Source of the DNA: Nocardioides daedukensis
Lineage (GTDB): Bacteria; Actinomycetota; Actinomycetes; Propionibacteriales; Nocardioidaceae
NCBI RefSeq assembly: GCF_013408415.1
Contig: NZ_JACCAA010000001.1
Location: forward strand, 682,001 to 746,000
Length of the DNA stretch: 64,000 bases
Direction: 5' to 3'
Positions 31,672-39,872 of this stretch are shown piece after piece. The notes beneath the pieces are model-generated. The model did not search any database and was not told the origin of the DNA. It was given only the letters and a program-made list of their open reading frames with translations. A program made the translations under genes and the position numbers. The number at the start of each line of letters is the position of its first letter. Within the stretch, counting starts at the first letter, position 1.

Positions 31672-31677
31672 TAGGCT
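31672..31677 (+). promoter_or_regulatory. Possible -10 box for map
   Basis: TAGGCT lies 6 bp before the map ATG, the distance of a leaderless actinobacterial promoter. No convincing -35 was seen. Confidence 0.35.
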
Positions 31678-31683
31678 GGGCGC

Positions 31684-32448
31684 ATGATCGAGCTCCGGAC
31701 TCCTGCACAGATCGAGGAAATGCGCCCAGCCGGGCGGTTCGTCGGTGAGGTCCTCACCGCACTCCGCCAGGCGGCCCACGTGGGTGTCAACCTGCTCGAG
31801 CTCGACGAGCTGGCACACAAGATGATCAAGGATCGCGGGGCGGAGTCCTGCTACATCGACTATCACCCGTCGTTCGGTGCCTCTCCCTTCGGGAAGGTGC
31901 TGTGCACGTCGGTCAACGATGCGGTGCTGCACGGACTCCCCCACGACTACACGCTGCGCGACGGTGACCTGCTCAGTGTCGACTTTGCGTGCGCGGTGGA
32001 CGGTTGGGTGTCCGACTCGGCGCTGAGCGTCGTCGTCGGCAACGCGCGTCCCGAGGACCTCGAGCTGATCGCGGCCACAGAGCAGGCGCTCGAGGCCGGC
32101 ATCACCGCGGCCGTGGTCGGCAACAAGGTCGGCGACATCGGTGCCGCCATCGGCGACGTGGCCCGGTCGCGGGGGCTCAAGGTCAACCTGCAGTTCGGCG
32201 GGCACGGCGTCGGCCGGACCATGCACGGCGACCCGCACATCCCCAACGACGGCCGCCCGGGCCGAGGCTTCCCGCTCAAGCCGGGCCTGGTGATCGCGAT
32301 CGAGCCGTGGTTCCTGCACACCACCGACGAGATCTACACAGACCCCGACGGTTGGACGTTGCGCAGTGCGGACAAGTCACGCGGCGCGCACTCCGAGCAC
32401 ACCATCGCGATCAGCCCCGACGGCCCGATCGTCCTCACCGCCCGCTGA
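31684..32448 (+). CDS. map: Methionine aminopeptidase, type I
   Basis: Removes N-terminal Met from new proteins, using two metal ions. The 254 residues carry the five ligands of the pita-bread fold: D in LSVDFACAVDG, D in VSDSAL, H in FGGHGVGRTMH, E in AIEPWF and E in HSEHTIAI. The substrate His is in the YHPSF segment. It is a complete gene, ending Arg-stop (CGC TGA) exactly where the left 22-bp repeat array begins. It may be a second copy, since map is often found next to secY; the sequence does not say. Confidence 0.92.
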   Translation: MIELRTPAQIEEMRPAGRFVGEVLTALRQAAHVGVNLLELDELAHKMIKDRGAESCYIDYHPSFGASPFGKVLCTSVNDAVLHGLPHDYTLRDGDLLSVDFACAVDGWVSDSALSVVVGNARPEDLELIAATEQALEAGITAAVVGNKVGDIGAAIGDVARSRGLKVNLQFGGHGVGRTMHGDPHIPNDGRPGRGFPLKPGLVIAIEPWFLHTTDEIYTDPDGWTLRSADKSRGAHSEHTIAISPDGPIVLTAR

Positions 32449-32558
32449 CCGCGAACTGGCAGTTGTTGCGCGTCCAACCTGCACTTGTTGCGCGTTGAGC
32501 TGGCAGTTGTTGCTGTCCGAACCTGCAGTTCTTGCGCGTTGAACCTGCAGTTGCTGCG
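32449..32558. repeat. Left array of five 22-bp repeats
   Basis: Five back-to-back units at 32449, 32471, 32493, 32515 and 32537, each around the core AACCTGCAGTTGTTGCG (variants with CTGGCAG). There are no spacers. The array fills exactly the gap between the map stop and the nuclease-gene stop. Unit 2 is identical, in inverted orientation, to unit 2 of the right array. Confidence 0.95.
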
Positions 32559-32559
32559 C

Positions 32560-33513
32560 TCACGCCTTCTGCCAGCGCACAGCACTCCGGGCATACCTGC
32601 GCCGCCGCGGCGTACTCCGCTCCGCGACAACCGTTGCCAGTTCCTCCAGCCATGCTTCGAGTGCAGCGCCTTTGAGGCAATGCTTGCGTACGACGATGAC
32701 GTGCCAGCCTTGCTCGCGAAGCCACCCCCGACGGCGTTCGTCGTGCTCACGCTGCTCCTCACCGTGGAACTCCTCACCATCGAACTCGACCGCCACCTTG
32801 CAGTGGCGGTGGGCAAGGTCAAGACGGGCCACCAGGACGCCGTTCTCGAAGACCTCGACCTGCGGCTCAGGAACGGGCAGGTCGGCTTCGATGATCGCCG
32901 ACCTGGTCCATGACTCCCCTGGTGACTCCGACAGCGGGGTCGCCAGGCCGACGAGCTCGCGGGCCTGGGTCACCCCTCGACGACGCCGGAACCTGAGCAG
33001 CTGCTGGCGGAGGTCCTGCTCACTGACCCCACAATGGCGCATGAAGGCATCGAGCGCGGCCAGCGCGCTTCGTCGCCCGCGCAGGCAGGCGAGGTCGACA
33101 GCTGTTCGTGCAGGCGTGGTCAGTCGTACGCCGTGCACCTGGGTGATCTCCGTCTTCGCCAGGTCACGCTCGACGCCGTTGATTCCGGTCCTTCGCAACC
33201 GCACTTGGCCCGGCGCCACCGCCACCTCGAGATCGGCGATGGTGAATCGTTCGTCGGGATCGTGGACATCGATCCCCCAGATCCAGGCGGCAGACCGGTC
33301 GCACAGGACCGCATAGGTCGGAAGGACGAGCGCCGCGCACCGGGCCCGCAGCTCCAGAGAGTCCGGGAGCAACGCCGAGACATAGACGCCCCGCAGGACA
33401 CGGCGTACACGACCGTCCTGGAGCCAGCGCCTCAGCGTGAAGGGGGCAATGGCCAGGTCGTCGAAGTGGGACCACAGGAACGGGCTGGTCGGGGGTTCGA
33501 TCATGCCCGACAC
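32560..33513 (-). CDS. AbiEi-like N-domain / DUF559-type endonuclease-like protein
   Basis: A 317-residue protein. The N-terminal half (about residues 15-85) resembles the winged-helix antitoxin AbiEi type: LRRWLQDGRVRRVLRGVYV, then YAVLCDRSAAWIWG. The C-terminal part looks like a Vsr/DUF559 PD-(D/E)XK nuclease, with E200, D232, E243, D245 and H250 as candidate active-site residues (VAVEFDGEEFH). No partner toxin gene is next to it. It is bracketed by inverted 22-bp arrays. Functions such as restriction, selfish homing or DNA repair are all possible; none is shown. Confidence 0.75.
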   Translation of the reverse strand: MSGMIEPPTSPFLWSHFDDLAIAPFTLRRWLQDGRVRRVLRGVYVSALLPDSLELRARCAALVLPTYAVLCDRSAAWIWGIDVHDPDERFTIADLEVAVAPGQVRLRRTGINGVERDLAKTEITQVHGVRLTTPARTAVDLACLRGRRSALAALDAFMRHCGVSEQDLRQQLLRFRRRRGVTQARELVGLATPLSESPGESWTRSAIIEADLPVPEPQVEVFENGVLVARLDLAHRHCKVAVEFDGEEFHGEEQREHDERRRGWLREQGWHVIVVRKHCLKGAALEAWLEELATVVAERSTPRRRRYARSAVRWQKA

Positions 33514-33591
33514 AGTGACCGGAGCCGACCAAAATCGGAACCCACCTCACCGCCACCTGTGGACAATCCGCTCACACAGGGTCAGGAGAGC

Positions 33592-33701
33592 GACAACAAC
33601 TGCCGGCTCAACGCACAACAACTGCCAGTTCGACGCACCACAACTGCCGGTTCAACGCGCAACAAGTGCAGGTTGGACGCGCAACAACTGCAGGTTCGCG
33701 G
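33592..33701. repeat. Right array of five 22-bp repeats (inverted to the left array)
   Basis: Five units at 33592, 33614, 33636, 33658 and 33680, read on the minus strand with the same core AACCTGCAGTTGTTGCG. The array starts directly after the mceF stop codon (33702-33704) and ends 78 bp before the nuclease-gene start. Confidence 0.95.
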
Positions 33702-34802
33702 TCAGCGGGACAGGGCGGGCGGGGCGTGGTTGGCGCCGCGCCACGGGAACTCCCCGCAGTGGCCATCCGTCAACGTCTGGCGCTTGTCCGGACCCGACAT
33801 CGGATCGTTCTTCTTGACGCCGTAGTCGCAGGTCTTCTGGCCGTTGATGTTGGCCGTGACGTTCATGTAGCCGTTGTACATCACGCTCGCGAAGCGCCCG
33901 AAGCCGTAAGGCGTCATCTCCAGGGTGGCCTGGAGGTGCGGACCACGCAGGGCCAGGAAGCGGCTCAGCGGATTCAGGTCCTTCAGCACCCCGGGCAGTC
34001 GCCGATCCACTCCGTCGATCAGCACCATCAGGTTGGTCAGGTCGGCCGGCATCGTCTTCAGCACCTTGACCAGGTCGGGGTTCCAGTCGATGAACCAAGT
34101 CCCCACCGTCGCCGCAGAGGCCGCGAACGAAACCAGGGTCTCCCGGTTGTCGGCGAACATCTCGAGGCTGGTCTTGCCGTCCTTGAGGATGTTCTCCACC
34201 TGCGGCCAGCTGGTGTCGAGCGTCTCCAGGATCGTCTCGGTGTTGGTCAACAGCGCGTCGAGATCGTCACCGCTGCCGGCGAAGGCGATGTTGAGCTCCT
34301 TGAGGACCGTGCGGACCTTGTCCGGGTCGACCTGTCGCATCGCGGCCTGCAGTCCGGTGACCATCTTGGCCAGGGAGACCGGCAGGTCCTTGGCGTCGGC
34401 GGCGACCACGTCGCCACTGCGCAGATAGGGACCCTCGGCCGATGTCGGCCGGAAGTCGACGTACTGCTCCCCCACCGGCGAGAGCGAGCGCACCTTCGCC
34501 TCGACCTGGCGCGGCACCTTCGCACCGGCCTTGAGCCGCACCGTGGCCCGGACACCCTTGTTGTCCAGGTCGATGTGGGTGACCTCGCCGATGTTCACCC
34601 CGCGATAGGTGGCCGCCGATCCCTCGAACAGACCGCCGGTGAACGGCATGGTCACGGTGATCTCGGCACGCTCCTGCCCGATCGGAGCCCGGAGGATCCA
34701 TGCGAACAGCAGGGCCAGGCAGGCGATGAGTACGACGCCGAGCACGGCCGCTCCGAAGATCAGCTTGCCCAGTGACGCGGTGGCCACCTTCTTGTTCTTC
34801 AT
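33702..34802 (-). CDS. mceF: Mce family protein, position F
   Basis: The sixth Mce protein of a lipid importer. 366 residues: an N-terminal membrane helix (about 12-37), an MCE domain at about 45-125 (RGVNIGEVTHIDLDNKGVRATVRL, SPVGEQYVDFRP) and a long helical needle region. The C-terminus includes CDYGVKKNDPMSG and DGHCGEFPW, probably a disulfide pair. It overlaps mceE by 4 bp. It is the last gene of the operon, and its stop abuts the right repeat array. Confidence 0.88.
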   Translation of the reverse strand: MKNKKVATASLGKLIFGAAVLGVVLIACLALLFAWILRAPIGQERAEITVTMPFTGGLFEGSAATYRGVNIGEVTHIDLDNKGVRATVRLKAGAKVPRQVEAKVRSLSPVGEQYVDFRPTSAEGPYLRSGDVVAADAKDLPVSLAKMVTGLQAAMRQVDPDKVRTVLKELNIAFAGSGDDLDALLTNTETILETLDTSWPQVENILKDGKTSLEMFADNRETLVSFAASAATVGTWFIDWNPDLVKVLKTMPADLTNLMVLIDGVDRRLPGVLKDLNPLSRFLALRGPHLQATLEMTPYGFGRFASVMYNGYMNVTANINGQKTCDYGVKKNDPMSGPDKRQTLTDGHCGEFPWRGANHAPPALSR

Positions 34803-35794
34803 CGGCTCTCCTCCCGACCGCGCGTGGTTGCCGTCGGCAGGCCGAAGTCACCGGAGAGCTTCATCACGAGGAGCAGGTTGAGATATTCCGTCGGGACCGC
34901 CCGATCGATCTTTCCCGAGAGATCGGTGGCCTGGATCAGCATCCTCTTGGCCTGCCCCTTGGACGCCTGGAGCGTCTCGAGCACCGGCCCGATCTCGGTC
35001 AGGGTCGCGGTCAGGTCCTCCCGCGTGGCACTGACCAGCCCGTCGACGGTCCCGCTCATCGCCTCGATGTCGGCCAGCAACGTGGTGATGTCGTCCTTGT
35101 TGCGTCGGACCACCTTCGCGACCGGGCCCGCGACCTCGAGGGCCTCGTTGATGTCGTCCTCACGCGCGTTGAGCATCTTCGAGGTGTCCGCGAGCGCGGT
35201 CATGAACGCGTCGAGGTCGGTGGTGCTGTCGTTCAGGGTCGACACCAGGGTTCCGGTCCCCTCGATGAAGTCCCTGATCGTGGTCGTACGCCCGTCCATC
35301 GTCGTGTTGATCTCGGTGACGATCGTCTTGATCTGGCTCAGGCTGCCGCCGTTGATGAGCAGCGAGGCCGCCGCCAGGCCGTCCTCCACGGTCGGCGCCA
35401 CCCGGGTCTGGTCGGAACCGATCACGGCCCCAGACGCGAGTCGTGCCGTCGCATCGCCACGGATCACCTCGACGAACAGCTCACCGAGCGCGGTGGTGGG
35501 ACGCAGTCGGAAGGTGGTGTCCTCGGGCAGCTTGGTGCGCCCGTCCATGTCCAAGGAGACCTTGGCCTCGAAGTTCTCGGTGGACACTTCCTGCACCCGA
35601 CCGACGGTCGCCCCGTCGATCTTGACCGCAGCACCGTTGGCAAGGTTGAGCGCGTCGGGGAAGAAGACCGTGATCGAGTAGGGATCCTTCACACCGGTCG
35701 CGACGGGGATGTTCTCGGCGTTGAGCACCGAGCAGGCGGAGCCGAGCAACGCCAGCACCACGGCCACGACGGCAGCTCTCAGTGGTCGGGTCAT
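34799..35794 (-). CDS. mceE: Mce family lipoprotein, position E
   Basis: A 331-residue Mce lipoprotein (LprN position). The signal sequence ends in the lipobox LLGSAC. The MCE domain lies at about 35-115 (VKIDGATVGRVQEVSTENFEAKVSLDM, LRPTTALGELFVEV), followed by helical repeats. It overlaps both neighbours by 4 bp (ATGA). In M. tuberculosis the MceE protein is the operon's lipoprotein. Confidence 0.87.
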   Translation of the reverse strand: MTRPLRAAVVAVVLALLGSACSVLNAENIPVATGVKDPYSITVFFPDALNLANGAAVKIDGATVGRVQEVSTENFEAKVSLDMDGRTKLPEDTTFRLRPTTALGELFVEVIRGDATARLASGAVIGSDQTRVAPTVEDGLAAASLLINGGSLSQIKTIVTEINTTMDGRTTTIRDFIEGTGTLVSTLNDSTTDLDAFMTALADTSKMLNAREDDINEALEVAGPVAKVVRRNKDDITTLLADIEAMSGTVDGLVSATREDLTATLTEIGPVLETLQASKGQAKRMLIQATDLSGKIDRAVPTEYLNLLLVMKLSGDFGLPTATTRGREESR

Positions 35795-36858
35795 GGCTTC
35801 AGCCCTCCGAGCAGCTCGTCGAGGATGCGCCCGAGATCGGGCGAGGTGCCGAGCTCCTCACAGATCACCGGCGGCAGTAGGCCGCAGATCGACTTCAGCA
35901 GGTCCGAGCCCGGCAGCAGCATCGTGGGGGGCAGCTTGATGTCGAGTCGTTTCCGGTCGTTGATCGCCATCCCGAGGCTCTCCATCGCCACCGGCATCAC
36001 CCTGAGGAACTCGTCGAGTGAGCCGTCGTGCTTCATGATCCGCGTGCTGATGTCCTCGACATTCGTCGCGGCCGCACTCAGGTCCTCGCGGTGGTGCGTG
36101 ACGAAGATGCCGAGCAGCTTGATCGTCTTGGCGATGCTGTCGACGGAGGTCTCGATGTTGAGCCGCTCGTCCTTGACCAGGTCGGTGGTGTCCGCGACCC
36201 GCTTGATGAACTCGCGCCCCAGCTTGTCGTTGGCGGCGATCGCGGCGGTCAGGGACTCCAGGTTCTTGACGGTCTTCTGGAACTCACCGCTGTTGCTCGC
36301 GAAGGCTTCGGTGCCGCCGACCAGGTTCTCGATCGTACGACGGATCTCGGCGCCGTTGCCGTCGAGCGCACTCGACGAGGAATCGAGCAGCCGCTTCAGG
36401 GACTTGCCGTCCTTGCCCTCTCCGTTGAGGCCTTCGGCGAGCTTGTCCACCGCGGCGAGCACCTGGTCCCACTCCACCGGGGTCCTGGTCATCTCGGGGG
36501 TGATGACCGCGCCGTCCTTCATGGTTGGGCCCTTGGAGTAGACCGGGGTCAGCTCGACATAGCGGTCGGTGGCCATGCTCCGCGACACGACCACGGCCCC
36601 GGCCTTCGCGGGCACCTTGACGTCGGCGTCGACCTCGAGGGTGATCCTGACGTGGTCGCCCACCGGTTCGATCGCGGTGACCTCACCGACCGGGACTCCC
36701 AGGACGCCGACGTCGTTGCCGATGAAGAGGCCCGAGCTGTCGGCGAGCTCGACGGTGATCTCCATCTTGTCGTCACCGACGACGGAGCAGCCGCTGAGGC
36801 CCAGCAGCATCAGCACGCCCGCGAGGAGCACGCTGAGGGGCTTGATCATCGATGACAT
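35791..36858 (-). CDS. mceD: Mce family lipoprotein, position D
   Basis: A 355-residue Mce protein with a second lipobox in the operon (LLGLSGC at about residues 18-24). The MCE domain is at about 32-112 (NDVGVLGVPVGEVTAIEP, YVELTPVYSKGP), followed by a helical region. The canonical MceD is not normally a lipoprotein, so two adjacent lipoproteins are a small variation. The start at 36858 is 1 bp past the mceC stop; an internal Met at codon 4 is an alternative. Confidence 0.86.
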   Translation of the reverse strand: MSSMIKPLSVLLAGVLMLLGLSGCSVVGDDKMEITVELADSSGLFIGNDVGVLGVPVGEVTAIEPVGDHVRITLEVDADVKVPAKAGAVVVSRSMATDRYVELTPVYSKGPTMKDGAVITPEMTRTPVEWDQVLAAVDKLAEGLNGEGKDGKSLKRLLDSSSSALDGNGAEIRRTIENLVGGTEAFASNSGEFQKTVKNLESLTAAIAANDKLGREFIKRVADTTDLVKDERLNIETSVDSIAKTIKLLGIFVTHHREDLSAAATNVEDISTRIMKHDGSLDEFLRVMPVAMESLGMAINDRKRLDIKLPPTMLLPGSDLLKSICGLLPPVICEELGTSPDLGRILDELLGGLKP

Positions 36859-36859
36859 C

Positions 36860-37834
36860 TCAGCACTTCCCCTCGAGCTTGCAGCGGATGCCGTCCGGCG
36901 TCGCTTCGGGCATGTACTGGTCCAGCCAGGACCCGGATCCGGTCGAGTTCGCGAAATAGCGAGCGGTGGGCCCGAGCGTCTCGGCGATCTCGCCGAGCTT
37001 CTTGTGGTTCTTGGTGAGCAGGGTGATCGTCGCGTTGAGGTTGTCCAGCATCGGGCCGACGTCCTCGCGATTCTCGGTCATCAGGGTGGTGAGCTCGGTG
37101 CCGACCGCCCTCAGGTCGACGAGCAGGTTGTGGATCGACGTACGCCGCGACGTCAGCTCGGTCATCAAGACGTTGGCCTGCTTGAGCAACTGGGTGATGT
37201 CGTCACTGTTGCTGTTCAGCTGCTCGCTGAACGTGCTGGTCGACTTGAGCAGGGTGGCCAGGTCGTCGGATCGCTCGGCGAACATCTGGGACACGTCCGA
37301 GATGCCGCGCAACGCTGGCACGAACTCCTCGCGGGAGGCGTCCATCGTCGTGGAGATCTCGTCGAGGGACTTCGTGATCGCCTTGACGTCCAGCTTCTGC
37401 GACAGGTCCCCGGTCTCGTTGAGGACGTCCTGGAGGTTGAACGGCACCCGGGTCTGCGCCAACGGCACGTTCTGGGCGGCCAGCTCTCCCCCGCCCTGTG
37501 GGCTGACCAGCAGGAAGTGGGTGCCGAGCAGCGTCGCGACCTTGACCTCGGCCGTGGTCTCCTTGCCCAGCTCGATGCTCTTGTCGACGGTGAACTCGAT
37601 CCGAACGCGCTTGCCGTCGAGCTCGATCTTGCGCACCTCGCCGACCCCCACCCCGGCGACCTGCACCTCCTCGCCGACGCGCAGGCCGGCAGTGTGCTCG
37701 AGCTCGGCGGTGTAGGTGTCCTTGCCGAACGGGAACAGGGTGAGCGCCATGATCAGGGCGGCCACGAGGGCAAGCGCCCCGGCACCCATCAGGCCGATCC
37801 GGCGATATCCCCGGGGGGACTTATCGAAGCTCAT
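36860..37834 (-). CDS. mceC: Mce family protein, position C
   Basis: A 324-residue Mce protein. The ATG at 37834 overlaps the mceB stop as ATGA and has GGAGG upstream; a longer start further upstream lacks family similarity. Membrane helix at about 15-37, MCE domain at about 40-120 (VGEEVQVAGVGVGEVRKIELDGKRV, LLGTHFLLVSP), then a helical needle region. Confidence 0.87.
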   Translation of the reverse strand: MSFDKSPRGYRRIGLMGAGALALVAALIMALTLFPFGKDTYTAELEHTAGLRVGEEVQVAGVGVGEVRKIELDGKRVRIEFTVDKSIELGKETTAEVKVATLLGTHFLLVSPQGGGELAAQNVPLAQTRVPFNLQDVLNETGDLSQKLDVKAITKSLDEISTTMDASREEFVPALRGISDVSQMFAERSDDLATLLKSTSTFSEQLNSNSDDITQLLKQANVLMTELTSRRTSIHNLLVDLRAVGTELTTLMTENREDVGPMLDNLNATITLLTKNHKKLGEIAETLGPTARYFANSTGSGSWLDQYMPEATPDGIRCKLEGKC

Positions 37835-38850
37835 CGGCATGCCTCCGAGAACGGACCGTCGGTCGGGCCCAGCCACAGCGGCTCGTCCCCGATCAGGCTG
37901 ATCCCGAAGATGCACGGATAGACCTGCAGGTGACTGCCGTAGGACTGCGAGCGCATGAACGCCGAGAGCAGGTCCGGGAGTGCGTCGAAGGCCGTCTCGA
38001 TCGTGGGGGTTCCCCGCTTGATCGTCCCGCCGAGCGTCTTGATCGCCTCGATGTCGCGCTGCAGCGAGGGACGGATGTCGTTGATCAGCTTCGTCGTGGA
38101 GGCCAGGTTCTTGCTGATCATGGCGAGCGGGGTGAAGAACTGGTCCGAGCTCTTGTTCAGCTCGGTGACCAGGGTCTTGAGCTCGACCAGTGCCGTGTCG
38201 AACTCGTCCGACTTGCTGGACAGGTTCTCGATCACCGGCGTGAGGTTGTCGACGACCTCACCGAAGACCTCATCGCGGTCAGCCAGGAACGCGGTGAGCT
38301 CGGCCGTCTCGCCGAGCAGCGACTCGATGCTTCCGGACTCGCCCTGCAACACCGAGACGATGTTGTGGGCCAGGGTGTTCAGGTCATCGGGCGAGAGCAC
38401 GTTGAACAAGGGCTCGAAGCCGTTGAGCAGTGCGGTCAGGTCGAATCCCGGATCGGTCCGGTTCAGTCCGATCTCGGCGTCCGCGGCCAGCCTCTTGCCC
38501 GGCGTCGAGCCAGGGGTGAGCGCGAGATATTTCTGGCCGAGCAGGTTCTGGTAGCGCATCTCCACTCGGGTGGTGTCACTGACCGCCTGCTTGTCCTGGA
38601 CGGTGAACTGGACCCGGGCCAGGCGGTTGTCCTGGACCTCGATCCCCTCGACGCGGCCCACCTTGACCCCCGAGATGCGTACGTCGTCACCGGCGCGCAG
38701 CCCGCTGACGTTGGTGAACGACGCATAGAGGGTCTTGGTCTCGCCCTCCACCTTGTTGGTCATCGTGTTGTAGAGGGCTGCGAACAGGAGGATGGCGATG
38801 AGCCCGAAGATGCCGAACTTGATCGCGATCATGCGTACGCCGCGTTCCAT
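37831..38850 (-). CDS. mceB: Mce family protein, position B
   Basis: A 339-residue Mce protein. Membrane helix at about 7-28, MCE domain at about 35-115 (GDDVRISGVKVGRVEGIEVQDNR, YQNLLGQKYLALTPG), helical region, and C-terminal YPCIFGIS. The ATG at 38850 shares its A with the mceA stop (TGATG), matching the other joins. Confidence 0.88.
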   Translation of the reverse strand: MERGVRMIAIKFGIFGLIAILLFAALYNTMTNKVEGETKTLYASFTNVSGLRAGDDVRISGVKVGRVEGIEVQDNRLARVQFTVQDKQAVSDTTRVEMRYQNLLGQKYLALTPGSTPGKRLAADAEIGLNRTDPGFDLTALLNGFEPLFNVLSPDDLNTLAHNIVSVLQGESGSIESLLGETAELTAFLADRDEVFGEVVDNLTPVIENLSSKSDEFDTALVELKTLVTELNKSSDQFFTPLAMISKNLASTTKLINDIRPSLQRDIEAIKTLGGTIKRGTPTIETAFDALPDLLSAFMRSQSYGSHLQVYPCIFGISLIGDEPLWLGPTDGPFSEACR

Positions 38851-39872
38851 CAGCACCCCTCTCCGCGCAGGCCCTGATAGGTCGGGCAGTCCTTCTGGCG
38901 ATATTCCGGCTCGTCGAAGAACTTGATGTCGGCGTCGATGCGCATGTAGGGGCCGTAGTTGAAGGCCGGGATGCCGTTGTCGGCGAGCGCGAGCACGGCA
39001 GCGAACGTGCGTGGGACGTCACCGCGGGAGGCGTGCAGGGCGTGCACGACCCGGGCGAGATAGGGAACCTGGTAGGTGAGCGCCTCGTTGTTGGACGCGA
39101 CCAGCTCGTCCACCGAGACACCGGCGTCGGAGAGGCCGGCGAGCACGTCCTGGAACTCCTTCTCCCGGTCGATCATCGTCCGGGAGGCGGCCACGATGCC
39201 GTCGAGCGCGGTGAACAGGTTCGGGGTGATCCGCGAGAACGTCGACATCACGATCGTGGCCAGCCGGATGTCCTGACGGATCAGCGGCATCATCGGGGTG
39301 ATCCGGGAGACCACCCGGTCCGCCGTCTCGATCATCGTGCCGATCTTCTCGCCCTTCCCGTCCAGGGTGCTGGCGAAGGTCTCGAGCATGGTGGCCAGCT
39401 CGGCCGGGCCGAGCGCGTCGACGAGCTCCTGGGTCTCCTCCAGCAGGTCACCGAGCTCGACGGTGGTGGCCGACTCGTCCTGCTTCAGGACGACGTCGTC
39501 GGTGAGCACACCCGTGGAGGACTTGGGCCGCAGCAGCTCGACGTACGCCGCTCCGAAGATGCTCACCGGGAGCACCCGGACGGTGGAGTTCGCCGGCACC
39601 TTCTTGGCCTGCTCGGGCTCGAACTCGAGCTCGAGGCGTACGCCGTTCTCGGCGGGCCGGATCTGTGAGACCTCACCGACCACCACGCCCTCGAGCTTGA
39701 TCTCGGCGCCGGTCTCCAGTGCCCCGCCGGCGGTGTCGAGGACGACCGAGCCCGGCACGACGGTGTCGAACTTGCCGAACGACTTGGCGAGGAGCAGCGC
39801 GAGCAGCACGCCGCACAGGATCAGCATCAGTCCGCCTCGCAACGCGGGCGACACCGTAGGAGCGCGCCTCAT
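38850..39872 (-). CDS. mceA: Mce family protein, position A
   Basis: A 340-residue Mce protein. Membrane helix at about 12-30, MCE domain at about 40-120 (TGAEIKLEGVVVGEVSQIRPAENG, VSIFGAAYVELLRP), helical segment and a C-terminal Cys-rich end (YRQKDCPTYQGLRGEGC). The start was set at the TGATG overlap with yrbEB. It leads the six-protein shaft of the importer. Confidence 0.88.
   Translation of the reverse strand: MRRAPTVSPALRGGLMLILCGVLLALLLAKSFGKFDTVVPGSVVLDTAGGALETGAEIKLEGVVVGEVSQIRPAENGVRLELEFEPEQAKKVPANSTVRVLPVSIFGAAYVELLRPKSSTGVLTDDVVLKQDESATTVELGDLLEETQELVDALGPAELATMLETFASTLDGKGEKIGTMIETADRVVSRITPMMPLIRQDIRLATIVMSTFSRITPNLFTALDGIVAASRTMIDREKEFQDVLAGLSDAGVSVDELVASNNEALTYQVPYLARVVHALHASRGDVPRTFAAVLALADNGIPAFNYGPYMRIDADIKFFDEPEYRQKDCPTYQGLRGEGC

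Larger units (their letters stand above)
32449..33701. mobile_element. Candidate repeat-bracketed nuclease unit (about 1.25 kb)
   Basis: The segment between map and mceF consists of one nuclease-like gene with 110-bp inverted arrays on both sides, like terminal inverted repeats. The outer identity CCCGCTGACCGCGAAC (32441-32456 and, inverted, 33694-33709) runs 8 bp into the end of both flanking genes and includes both stop codons. Identity is highest in the outer units (20/22, 22/22) and falls inward. No transposase and no target-site duplication were seen. It may be a mobile unit or a locally evolved regulatory island. Confidence 0.5.

Noticed and set aside
32449..33701. CRISPR array
   Set aside because: The 22-bp units are contiguous without spacers, and no cas gene is near.
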